This document shows, in pieces, positions 21,916 to 34,500 of a DNA stretch of 64,000 nucleotides; the stretch's first letter is position 1; every line of letters starts with the position of its first letter. Source of the DNA: Lineus longissimus (Eukaryota; Nemertea; Pilidiophora; Heteronemertea; Lineidae); the NCBI RefSeq assembly GCF_910592395.1, contig NC_088320.1, positions 13,886,501 through 13,950,500 on the forward strand, written 5' to 3'. The notes below the pieces were generated by a model that was not told the origin of the DNA, did no database searches, and worked only from the letters and a program-made list of their open reading frames with translations. Position numbers and translations under genes: made by a program.

Positions 21916-23081
21916 CTAGGCCTGATCCACTTCATCATCTCGCATGGCCATGAACTCAATTCCATCTGCATGTTCTTCGTCAAGTTGTGGAAGTGGTCCA
22001 GCCTCGACCTGGCCTTGGCGTAAAGCTGCCTCGAATCCATTTTCGATAACCTGGGGACTCACGGCACCACAGGCATTGCTCACAATGTTGACAACGTCAT
22101 TCAGCTGGATTCGGACACACTGTCCTTCCGCATTCGTATTGCGCTTTTTCCACAATGTCCACTCTTTTCTGGCGTGAGATTTAAAGGATTTCATTACCGA
22201 CACATCTAGAGGTTGCACCAGAGATGTACATCCTGCAGGTATGAAATTTAAAAGTCCTCCTAATTCTGTGACTCTCATACCGAAGTCTTCCGTTTGATGT
22301 ACTCGGTAACGGTCAACCATCAGAAGGAACTGTTCTACTCCATGCCTCTCCAGGTAGGGCTCGAAGACATTCTCCGTCCAGTGTCCTAAGGTCTCCTCCC
22401 TCACCCATCCAGTCGCAGAGGAGGTCACGATGACGTTAGGTGGTAGATCTTGGCGTCCTTCCAGGAGGGCTAGCTGACGAACAAATCCACGACGGGGAAA
22501 CGTGATGTGGGCTGTCGTCATGTTGCCGTCGGCTGTGACACAGAGAGTAACAGTACAGCCAAGTTTCGCATTGGATCTTGACGTCCGGACGTCTACTGAA
22601 GATTACCCCGTTTCATTACAAGTGTGCATAGGACGAAAGTCTAATAGCATGAAGGTTTCATCCATATTGAATATGAACATCATGTTCTATATTCCCGGTG
22701 ACATCGTTCCTAAATTCCTCCACTCGATTTGCGGCGTCTTGAGGCAGGGTAGTTGAGTTTTTATTAACTTTGCGTAATGAAACATGTTTCCTGTCCATGA
22801 AACCGTCCACCCATCCATCTGACGCACGGAAATCGTGGAGTGTGGGTCTAGTGCCAATAATTTCATCTCGCCGTGCATCAGCGAGGTTTCTCCACCAAGC
22901 TTGGAAAATGTCTAAACCTTTTTCCTTCAGGTCCTGTACGGCGATGGGGAAGCGTAGCTCACGTTGCTGCCGGAACTATTCGTGCAGCAGCTCCTCGACT
23001 TCTGGCCAGGCACCCGTATTCTTTGGCTTCACTCTTCTGCTTTCACCCTGATGTTCTTGCTCCATTCGTTCTTAACTTGCT
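21916..23081 (-). pseudogene. pogo/Jerky-like transposase (CENP-B HTH + DDE_1)
   Basis: Reading 23081 to 21916, a CENP-B-type HTH region comes first (WPEVEELL, FPIAVQDLKEKGLDIF, RNLADARRDEI, DGWVDGFMDRK), then FNMDETFM (first catalytic Asp), then an uninterrupted 201-codon stretch with FLLMVDRYRVHQTE (second Asp) and NFIPAGCTSLVQPLDVSVMKSF, typical of DDE_1. At least one stop (near 22610) and frameshifts at about 22760 and 22980 break the gene. The usual DN of the second motif is DR here. It is a pseudogene belonging to the surrounding TIR element. Confidence 0.8.
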
Positions 23082-24540
23082 AAGTCCCACTTACTAAAGG
23101 TGTGGATGGATATGTATGATGTGATAGTGGTTAGCAAATTCTGTCATGTTAGCAACATTTCCATTCATTACGGCAGTTTCAAGTTGTCGCAGGAACCTGA
23201 TCTTTTCCGAAACGGAGTAGCTTCGTCTTCTTATTGGGATGGGTTCATCCATTGCGATTTCGCGCGAATGGCAGCACGTACAGTACGGACACTTGGCCCA
23301 GTTTATAACGTCCCCGATTATACAACATAGGGCCTAGGCGTAGGCATAATGCCTGGGGAAGTTCAATCAGACATAGCCTCACAATACACGGTGTTGCAAG
23401 TATGGAAAACGGTAACGGATGGTTCAACATTTTCACAAGTGTACAGAGATTAATCTTTTCTCTGACCCCCTCCCTCCTGAAGAAACGGGTACTCTGAAAA
23501 AATGTGGATTTCTAACTCAACATTTTCCTAGTGTAATCTTTGTACTCGTGTGTTAATGTTGAAAATGTTGAACCATCCCTATATTTTGTGTGATTAAAAT
23601 AAACCAATTACCAACTGATTTATTAAAAGTCACTCGTTTCCATAACAAACAATTCAAAAAACCACCCCGGACCCAATTTTGGAAATACCATTGACACTGG
23701 AACTTCGGAACTGCTCATAGGTCAGATCTATTTCATAGGAGCGATTCAACAAACTGCCTGAGTGTTTAGCATAACCGCGAAATCCACCACAGCACACTTC
23801 GGCATTGCTCCGCCATCTGATTGGCCATTTTATCACAAAAGCGGTGAGTAACCATGCTCTACGTAGTTTGTGAAGGGGAATGGCCTGCATATTGCAAACC
23901 CACCATAAAAAGCCGAGACTAGAGTATATATTTCCTTGCTGTTAAGGGACTCGGGGAGAGCCCCAATCAACCACGGAGCAGGATGACATTACTTACAGTT
24001 GTTCGAACACATGATAATACACTGCGTTCATTCGACATCTTTCCTAACGTGGCTTCGAAAAATAAGAAGAATGGGAAAGTACGTAATTTGCAAGGCTTTA
24101 GCCACCCAAATCTCGGTTAAACAACACTGCCTTCACTGTCCTCAGTGACTCTGCTGACGAGGAGAAATCTAAAAGACGTCACAGAATTCCGCCGGCTTCG
24201 GGGAGCGGGAAAGAAATTCCGGCTTAAGAACAATATTTGATAATCGTCAAAAACTTTCAGAAGTTTACAATGGTGTGCAAATGAAACAGAAGACTAAACC
24301 TATTTTTTAATGTCACCCTGATGATAAGACGCAGAGTCATTTCCAGTATATGTCTGGATTTTGGTTCCGTTATTTGTGCAACCTGTTGTACTGGGAAGTC
24401 ATGGGCTTTGCCTGGCCTACCTGGCTTCCTGAATCCGCGTCAAAAGCATATTTCAATGGAGTTGTTGTTTCCCAGAAACTTGCCCACCTTTGCCTAGAAA
24501 AATCTTGTCAACTGCATGTCTCTAACGGAAACCCTCACAT

Positions 24541-25581
24541 GTGAGAAGGATTTAGAATTAATGTTTTTTTGTTTTTTGGAAATATATATCCAGTCTCGAC
24601 ACCAATTTGCATCATCGCAGACTAAGATTTCTAACTTCTGCGGACCAATTTGTAGTACGGTATTCTTGGTTTCCGTGGGGTCTTTTATGTCCTGTTATTG
24701 CAGAGCCTTTCCTTTTACCCAGGCATGCCAGGGACTGCTGGGTAGCAAGGTTACATTAAAATTCACACGGATTTCATAACTGGACGCAAAGGGGGGCATG
24801 ACTTTCATCTTAGGGGGAAACATTTTCAAAACATTTTTCTGGGAAAAAAATATTTTCATCCCGAAATTCTACATAAATTGCCTCTCTTGGGACATTTTCT
24901 GCACCTAGCACTCCTCGTTATCAAATTGACTCCAAATGCCCCTTTGTTACATCACAAATCATAAATATATCCATCAAGATTGGAAAAACAAATTATCTTT
25001 TGAGGGTGGGCAATGTCCTCTTGAAGAAACCCTGCGATTTGACTCCTCCGACTTGGATTAGTATAGGTCAAATCAGAATTCCGTGCGATATGCGATGTAT
25101 CTTGCTACCTAGTAGCTCCTGAAACATGATCAGCCATGACAAATTTATCGAAAACGAGTCTCCTATAACTGAGACAACACATTAGAATTTTTGGCCCCTG
25201 GTGGCCAAGTCGAGAATGAGATCGGACCGATGTTCAGTGTCAAAGGTCAACTTACCTAGGGAGTCCTGAGTACAATGTTTCAACTTTATAGCTCCCGTGG
25301 TAAGGAAACATGAAACTGTTTTTAAAACATGATACAAACGACTGACGACGACGGACACTTGTACTGCGGTATTGTACAGACTCCTCTCCGATTAACCATA
25401 AAAAGATTACTCTTCAGTTTCGGTTACCGTTGTGTAAAAAATTCACCCAGATTTAAAATCTATATCTGCATGATATCCATTGGAGTCCCGGCTTAAGCCC
25501 ATTCAACGGGCTTCTGAACGTCCAATGGATGCCAACGCAGAGGAAGAAACACGTATCATGGAGCCGGCAATGTTAATACGA
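24541..25581. other. Gene-free stretch
   Basis: Contains the downstream module at 25310-25480 that is shared with 2225-2500 and 50960-51120. Otherwise AT-rich and without supported genes. Confidence 0.45.
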
Positions 25582-28500
25582 TCAGTCATGTCCAAGCACC
25601 ATGCGGAAGTGATGAAGGATTGTAGGTCCCTTGCTGATGTATTCTGAGCGAGATAAAAGAAGTATTCCACTTGTACTGATTGCAAAGATTGGGTATGGAT
25701 ATTTGCGAGCTGGAAACGACACTTCGAAACCTGGAACTATTGTCAAATGCATCAAAGTGTTGTCCTCTCTTAATGACAACCAAACAAGTGAATATGATTT
25801 TTTCTTCCTTTCGAAAAATATTAATCCACTGTTGAAATGATCCCATGTCCAAAAATACGTGTCTCCCATTTTTAACTTCAGCTTCTGAATCAGTTTGTAG
25901 GAACCTTCTTTGTACTGAAATACAACTACTGACCTTTTACTTTTTAAATTGATAAAAATGGCTTGATTCGACAACATTGCTTGAGGAGGCCGGTACTGAT
26001 TTCTTCTTGCTGGCACGGACGTTATCACATTTGGATGAGTAAATGCAATATTTTGTTTGGTGCGATGGCCAATTTCAAAAATAATTAATTCGAAGTCATG
26101 CTTGCGGCGTTTGGTTGTTCTCCTAAGATTATGATTCCAAAATATCACATGACTCATGTCATCTGACAACACTGGCCTGCATCTTAAACCAGTCATGGTG
26201 TAGTTCACAGTTACATTAGATACCAACCTTCCGCTATTACTGTATACATCTACATACAACTTACTGCGAGTGGAATGTAAACAGAACACAAGCAGGTATG
26301 CTTTAAAGCATAATATATCAGTGACCCGTTTTTGAAGGTTAAAAAGATGTTTTTGTGTAGGAATTGAGTCAGGGTAATATGCAATAATGAAAGATGGAGG
26401 TTTCATCCTTTCGGGAAGGCCACCACATGAATGTAAGAGAAAGAACTGTTGTTTAGGACAGTAAACAATACACAGCATATGCCACGGAGTAGTTTTCTCC
26501 AGTCGAAATTTTCGTTGTAGCGGAAACGTAGCGAATCTGTTTGGACCTAAAGGGAGATTGGCAGAGACATGTATTCATCCACAGGCGGAAGTGTGGCACA
26601 TAGTCCGTACTGAACTGTGAAGCTGTGGTACATACATGACTGTGATGGGTGAAAGTGGATTTATTCTTCAATCTTTGGTGGATTCTTAATCTACAGAGCC
26701 AGGCCATAACAGGGATATACTTTTTGATAATTAATTTAAGGAAATATTGTCTCACTGGCCAGTTAAGCACTTGTATTCTAATATGCCCATATCAGTCCGC
26801 GAGTGACGATTTGATGGCAATGCTATACACAAATCAATTTTTCTCAGGCAATCGGTATTGGAATGTTTAGAACTTTTACTATTATTTCGATAAAAGCCTC
26901 TTCATAACACATATCAAATTTGGTGGGAATTAAAGCACCCTTGGTGTACTTTTTTCACCAACCTATATTCATTAAAATGTACACAGAATGTACACGCTGG
27001 CTAATAGAGGTCTCTGGCCAGAAGAACGCGAGTTATTCGTATGGAAAATATGTATGTTGCATACGGGAAAGTGATACTTAAGTCAGACATGAAATGGGCT
27101 TCAGCTTCGATAACTCTGCCGTGCGCGATTTTGTGAACAGCTCAATAGATAGGTGTCAATGAAAACGCCTCTAATTTCTCCTAAACAACTTAGTATGTAA
27201 AAAGCATCAGTCCAGCCGCCCAGACGCGAAGGGCTACATATGAGTATCCATCTTTTCTATGTTTTATAGCCACGCCAGAGGTTATTTATATGTAAATAGT
27301 GTCAGAGGTCTACATACGAGATGACAATAGCCCCTTTTCCACTATCAAAAATTGCCGGGCCTTGACCCGGGTCGAGCACGGCTCGGTTAAAAAAAGTGTA
27401 ATGGAAATGGGTCGACCGGGCTCGGCACGGTGCCATTTCCATGTGGGCCGAACCCCCCAAAAGGACGTGAGCTCGACCCGGGTCGAGCACGGTTCGGCAA
27501 TAAAAATGAGCAGTGGAAACGCGAACTGGGCCGGGCCCACTTATCTGATTAATAGTGCGCATGCTCGCTGCCATCTTTAGAGAATTTGACTTACATTCCT
27601 AACTCCAAAAATAGGAGAGTAGCGCTGCTGACAGCGGCCGATGTGGACACCAGAATTTGGCCTGGATGTTATTGCGCGCAATGGAAATGGTACAAAACAA
27701 GTGGGCCGGGTCCGGACCGAGCACGGCACAGTTGAACAGGGACAGATTATGCGGTAGTGGAAAAGGGCCTAATGACACATCACAACTTGTTGAAATCAGT
27801 TCCTTTTGTAATAAAAACTGAAATAACCTAGTATGCATTTTCCTATTACTTTAGACTTATTACAACCTGTTAAGTCTGTAAAGTCTGTACACTGGTATTT
27901 GATAACAAAATTAGTGCAAAATAAATAGAAATGGTGACTATTTTATCAAATGACGTTTCACAAGAGTTTTTGATTAATAATAACCCTTGGTCTCATCGAC
28001 AGGATTTAATTCAAATCCCAAAAGTGGTTAGCCCACACAAAAAAGTGGTTAACCCACCTAAAAAAGTGGTTAGTCTACACAAAAAAGTGATTACCCCACC
28101 TAAAAAGGTGGTTAGGTATTACCCATTAAAAACACAACATAAGGATATGTTTACATATGACTTTTTTAACTTTGATGTTTATGTTACCCCTAATACCCTA
28201 ATAGTTTTTTCAATCTAAAATAATTTAACATAACTCCTGGGTTAATGAGTTTGAAAAATAGTAAGGATTGTCTAAGACTGATTAATAATCCACTATCGTT
28301 TTATCAGAATCAATTTAACCTGGCTGTATGGTTTGCAACAACTGGTTGTGGGATTTCAATTAATGACCATTTAAACCACAGTAATACAATGATGATATCA
28401 TTTTACAGATTTCACGCTTATTATCAAATTTGTAAAATCATGAAAATGTTGCAAATTCCTTTACCAGGTAAACATTTTTCAATGAAGTTAACAATAACAT

Positions 28501-31500
28501 AAATCTCAACAAACTAGGACAATTATTGAGTGAGATTAATCTAAATGATGAATATGATTTCTCAGTGTTTGAAAGTAATAAGGGGTGGACTTCCTGGAGT
28601 GTACCAGATTACGACCCGAAGATAACAGATCCAGGTTATTACATCAATAATTCGAAAACTAATTTCTTTATAATGCAAGTATATGAGAACAGAATGCCAC
28701 CAATGTTTAAGTCTGATTGGGATGTTGGTATGTCTAATTCTAAGTTCCCATATTTTCATCAAGGATCATGTCATGAAACATAAAAATGTATTCGATGTGA
28801 TAAAACAGAAACCATGTCGAACATATCAACAGTTTATGACTCTATCCAGGCATAGAGAGATTAAATGACTCTATCAGGACATATGTTTACTGTCTTTTGG
28901 GATCACAGGGAGATACAAGAACACCATTAGTTGGAATACCCGGGTCAGAATTAGATGTTCAGATGGAGTTTAAAAAGCTGCTTAAGGATTCAATTGATAA
29001 ACATGTGGATATTCCGACCTCAATTCTAAGGTATCAGAATGCTGTTACCCAAACACATACAGGACTAGATTTTGTAATAGGACCTGGCCTGTAGGCTACA
29101 TCATAGGGTCAAACATGGTTCTAAATGTAGGTAAGACAGATAACTACAATGATAACATCTTGATAGCTCCAAGTAATGCTCAACCTGGTATTAACGATAT
29201 CAATAAAAAGAAGATAGTAGCAACACCACCAATGGAAGAAGATAGTGTTAAGAAAATAAAGTTTAAGACTAATGTTGAGAAAGTTAAGGATCCTCCTTTT
29301 AAGACCACTGTAGAAGAAAATAGACAGAATGATATCAGAACTAGTACTGATGTTCCTATTGAGGATATTGTTACTCCTTTCACTATTAAAATGACAATGA
29401 AACACATAATACAATAAAGTTCATGATGTATGCAATCTCCGGAGCATTTATTGTTTTTATGATTATGTGATAACAAATTATGTGATAACAATTTATGTGA
29501 TTTCTGATTAGATAATTTCTGAACAGATAATTTCTGATCAGATAATTTCAGAAATAATAAATATGTATGAGGGAGGTGAAGATTTTGAAACTGAGGGAAC
29601 GGATGATTTTAGAACAACTGATACTAGTAACGAAATTTATGATACTAGTACTTACAATAAACATCATGATGATAATACAAGCTACAACACTGATGTAAGT
29701 TATAGAAGTAATTTAATTACAGATAATTCATTTTTGACACACCAGAAATAGCAAAAGTTACTGATGCAGAACTTGAGATAAAAGAATCAAAATACGAAGA
29801 TATTGAGGATAAACTGCATACAGCATTGAGTAAATCAAAATGGAAATATGTCAGTGAAGACTTGAATAATCTACTACCACATTTACTTATTAAAGGTGAT
29901 GTTCTGGTTTACTGTCCAGAAGATGTTGAAGTTAAAAATTTGACACAAAACCAAAGAGATGAGGCGATACAAAAATGTACTCCTAACAAAACTGATATCA
30001 CATTACCTTTAACTAAAAAGAATGGTGAATTCTATGCTGAAAGTACATTAAAAGATAAGATTGGTACAACAATTGTTAACAAGATTAAAGATTTTATTGG
30101 AAGTAATAAAGCGGAAGCTATGGTAGGAGGTGAACCAGAATCTACTACACCATCAACAGTGCCTATGGAAGGACCAGCATCTGTAAGACAACCTTTATTA
30201 TCAGGTGAAACACAAACAGTAATCGATGAGGTTATTAAATCACCCAAACCAATAGATAGGTTGATTGACACAACTGGTGATGAACTTAAAGAATTTGGTT
30301 TCATAGAATATGCATTTAGGGAACTTAGAGGATTTAAAAAAGGCTGGTTATATTCTTGCTACAGTAAAAATGGAAAAAGATATGCAGATAATGGAACTAA
30401 ACAAAACTCTTGAACATTTACAAAGAGACAATGTAGTATTGGTAGAAGCAGATGTTGGAAAAAGAAATAACTGAACTAGAAGACAAACTGTATGAGGAAA
30501 AGGCAAAGGTATGGCGGATTGACAATGTGAGGGAGTCACAGGCTGAAAGAGCTAAACGTTTAATAAAAGATGTATTAATTAAACCAGATTCAACTATTTC
30601 ACTAAATGATAGAATTATACTACTTTTTAAGAGTGAAGGTCTAAACATTGCTGCCATAGTATCAGTTGTAGTTATGATCTTCACAACTCTAGGTTTTACT
30701 ATCAGTAACGCTCTGAAAGCTGCCTCTAAACCTACACCAACAGGACCTAAACCAGGACCAGAACCTGGACCAGAACCAGGACCAGACTCTAAACCAGACC
30801 CTAAACCAAAACTGTCAATACCAGATCAAGTAAAAGAAGGCCTCAAGAAGTTTGCTGATTGGCTAAAGGAACTTGCTAAGAAAGCAGCAGCTGCTTTACC
30901 TGGAATAGTCGGGCCTATTGTCTCATTCCTATTGAAAACAGTGGATAGTGTTGTTGGTTTTCTGACTGAGCACATGATAATAACATTGATTATTATTATT
31001 AGCTCAATAATCTATGGATTGATGGGTGGTTTTAGAGCAGTAAAGGAACGTTGAAGTATTAAGAAGTAATATTGAATTATGGTGACGCGTGATTTTACAT
31101 TAATAATAAATAGAATGGCAACATGATATTTACTTAACACTGATAGAGTACATACGATTCCACTTGGTTTGAAGGCTGATAGACAACATCACATTATCAC
31201 TCATAACCCCTCAACTGCTAATCCAAAAGAAACATTGTATGTTAGAATACCGGCATTGAGAGAGAATACATTCTTTGTACCAAAATCTCTTTGTCTTTCT
31301 GCTGATGTCACCATTTCCGAGGATTCCAAAAACAGTGTGGTTAATAACCTCGGTAGAAACTTGATATCAAAGATGGTAATTAAGTGGGGAACAGAAGAGG
31401 AAAGAAACGACAGGGTGTTTCAAGGTATTCAATCAGACAATATAAGGAAGTTAAGATCTGGTGTATCTGAACCTAATGTCAGTGGTGAAACTAGTGATGA

Positions 31501-34500
31501 AAAGACACTTAAGAAAGTGTTCGGTACTAAATACAAGATACCATTATATTTTGAACTGTTCCACAACCATACTCGAGTTTACAAGTTTCCAATTTCCGAG
31601 GATGTGATTATTGAGATTACATTAGCACCCAAGGAGGAAATAATAGTAACATATAACACATTAGCTATGAACTACAAACTTGAAAATATCTGTTTTGAAT
31701 ATGACACAGTAACTAACAAGATTATTGCAAGTCAACTTAGTATCAGATACAACTCTGGATTTTCAATTTTTTACGATTGGGTAGACCATTTCAAGACAGT
31801 CAATGTTACTTCAAGTGAAACGTTAATAAACGAGAACATTAATTTTCCAAGGATGTCATTTTGTGTCATTCAAACTCACCTATGGAACACTTTTGCATGT
31901 TACTCCATTTGGGCTCAAACACAAGAGTATCCATTTAATTTTATAAAGGGAGAACTGAGTTAACAGCTCGGCCGCCAGGCGGCGCCCTGACCAATCCCGC
32001 GAGATTGTGCCGATCTCATGTCGCCCTATTTAGTCTTTACTCTTGTGCTCCTACGAAGCACATCGTTTTTTCAAAGCTGCCGTGAATTCGATTTGCCAAA
32101 TTCAACCAGCCAAGTCTAGACGATCTTTGGGTTCATTTACCTACGGAGTAGACCGCCAAACTAATATTGGCATTATTATTGTCCAGTCTATTTAATTATA
32201 GACCTTTCTTTGCTAGCTTAGTCGACCCAGCTCCATTATTTTGATCTTGGTAGGGTAGATTTACGTAGGCTATTCTCCTCTCTATTGTAATGAACAAGAC
32301 TCTGATACATTCCAATAGTGATTAATTCAAGTAGGCATGTTTTCCTTTCCATTAATAATTGCGTCCTTTCTGGCCTACTTGGGGTTCCCAGTGTTTTTGT
32401 TGGCATTGGTACCATTTTTTATATATCCCGTACCCCTCCGACGGCGTCCTTTGTCTCACCACAAAGGACTTCGTCTGGTGGTGGGAAACGGGCCGCAAAG
32501 ACGCCTAAACCCTCTTCCGGTTCCGTTTCCGGGCAGATAACCCGGAGGTCTACCAGACCTTCCGCCACCACCCCTTCCGTCAACCGAGTTCCGATTCCGG
32601 CCGCGGCTGCGAAGGATGCGGGATCAGACATTATCAATGCCTGTGGTCCCATGGGAGACTTACATCCACTAAGTCTCCAAGGGTTTAATACACCCCGGAC
32701 CTCAGGAAAACCTTCCGGTTCCTCCATCGTCCGCTCCCCCGAGTACAAGCCCTTTGTACCCGCGGGAGCACCCTGCTTCCGGTCCGCCGATTGCCTTTCC
32801 GGTTGCTGACGCGGGTTCCCGCGTATCAGTAACCGAAGACCCTACTGGGGGTTTTTCTCAGTCTTTACTGCGAAATAACCCCAGACCTCACAGACACAGT
32901 AGAGTAGGGACGGACTTTAAAACGCCACCTCTGAAACGCCATGCGTCTTCGGTAACAGTGTTTCCGCCCCCCGTACCTCCTCCTAAAAGGGCAACCGGTA
33001 GCTCCATACCGGCGAAGGAGTTACGGGCATTTCCGGTTTCGGACTTCGTCCTGCCGGAAATGCAGGCACCTCCCTACGTTGACCAACCTCTTAGGTGGAG
33101 CCAACCGGAAGTGCCACCCCCTCCTCGTAGCAGAGGCATCGTTCCCATGGAACGCGCTATGCAGAGAGGACATCTGAACTCTTGTTCAGAATATGGGCAT
33201 CTTCCGCTTCGGGAAGACCCATTTGCCCGTACATACGGCTTCGAGGGTTCGCCTATGCGCCCACCCTCTCCTCAACCGCCCGTCGTTGAGAGAAGCCGCA
33301 CGTCGGGTCCGGAACCCGAGTGGGGACAGCAACTGCTCAACAGCTCATCCAGATGGTAGCGGGTCTTTCTGATAGACTCAGCCATCTGGAGCAAGGTTCC
33401 AGTTCCTCTGGTGCGCCTGGTCCCATCGGATACCCACCATCCGACTCCTCTATTTTGGAGGAATTTTCTGAGAACGAGAGTTCTCAGCCAGGCTACGGCT
33501 CCCCCAGTCAGGAGGAGCTGTCACCAGAGGAGGCCAGTATCCTGTCGGATATGAGGACACTCTGATCCTTGATCAGAGCGTACCTCCCGCAGGATCTGTG
33601 CCCTACCCCGCCAGAACTGCCAGCCTTATCGGCACCGACCTTTTCACTTTGGGGACAGGACGTGGATCCCAATCCACAGGTCTCTCAGGGCTCTACTCGG
33701 GCCCTTGAATTCCTTCCTCCCTCCCCGTCGGTGGAAGCAGTCTCTGAACTATTGGAGCGTACAATCAGAGACTCCTAAGGCGCCCACCAACGTACTTCCA
33801 TCCCTGCCCTTCCGGCAGCCGGACCGGAAGCTTGGTGTAAACGGGGGAAGTTGTTCACGGCACAACTTCCTCCCATTAGGCAGTACTGCGCTGACTATTA
33901 CCGAGTCAGCTCGGCCGGCTGTCCAGCTGCAGCATCGACTTCCACGTTAAAGGACGATGTACAGCTTGACCAACTTGTGCCTAATGTGACCTCCTCCTCG
34001 GCTTACCGAGAACTTAGAGCACGAGAGGGTCTGGCCAAAAACACATTAGCGGTGCTCTCCTACGCAGAGCACACTAACCTGGCCCTAGCCAGATCCCTAA
34101 AGGATAATGAGTCACTATCTTATGACACAAAATCGCTTGTGACATCCTTGTCACATTCGATTAGGCACGCTATTGCTCTGTCGGCCAAGACCGCAGCAAA
34201 TAACGTCCTACTCCGTAAAGACGCCGCCCTGGGCTCTCTCAATGTCATCAGATCCCTCCAGCTGGAAGGGGCCTTAAGACCGCTCCTATGGACGGTTCTT
34301 TCCTGTTCGCAGATTCCGTACAAGAGGCGGCTCAAGTACAGAAAGATTGGGACAAATTATATGCCCCCACTGCGACACAGAGGGCCAAGACCTCTCTACC
34401 TAACGCTAGAAAGATAGAGAGGCCCCAGCAGGCATCGGGTTCAATCCCGTACGCCAGGCAGGTCCTGCCTAGGCCTACCCCGCCTAGTCAGCCTGCTCCT

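Larger units (their letters stand above)
20794..23924 (-). mobile_element. pogo-like (Tc1/mariner superfamily) DNA transposon
   Basis: Both ends carry the same inverted terminal sequence CTCTAGTCTCGGCTTTTTAT extending to GGTGGGTT, each flanked by TA. The homologous module at about 8490-8510 (GATATAAATATTTCC) shows the site without insertion, consistent with a TA target duplication. Inside are a decayed CENP-B/DDE_1-type transposase on the - strand (21916-23081) and a hairpin MITE (21598-21866). The 3.1 kb size fits pogo/Tigger relatives. Confidence 0.8.
20660..24540 (+). repeat. Recurrent module, copy C, split by a pogo-like element
   Basis: 20660-20793 and 23925-24540 match the module at 8365-9250 (for example CTAACGTGGC..CGAAAAATAAGAA and GCAAGGCTTTAGCCACCCAA). 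They are separated by the pogo-like transposon 20794-23924. The contiguous match in copy B gives the pre-insertion sequence. Confidence 0.65.
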
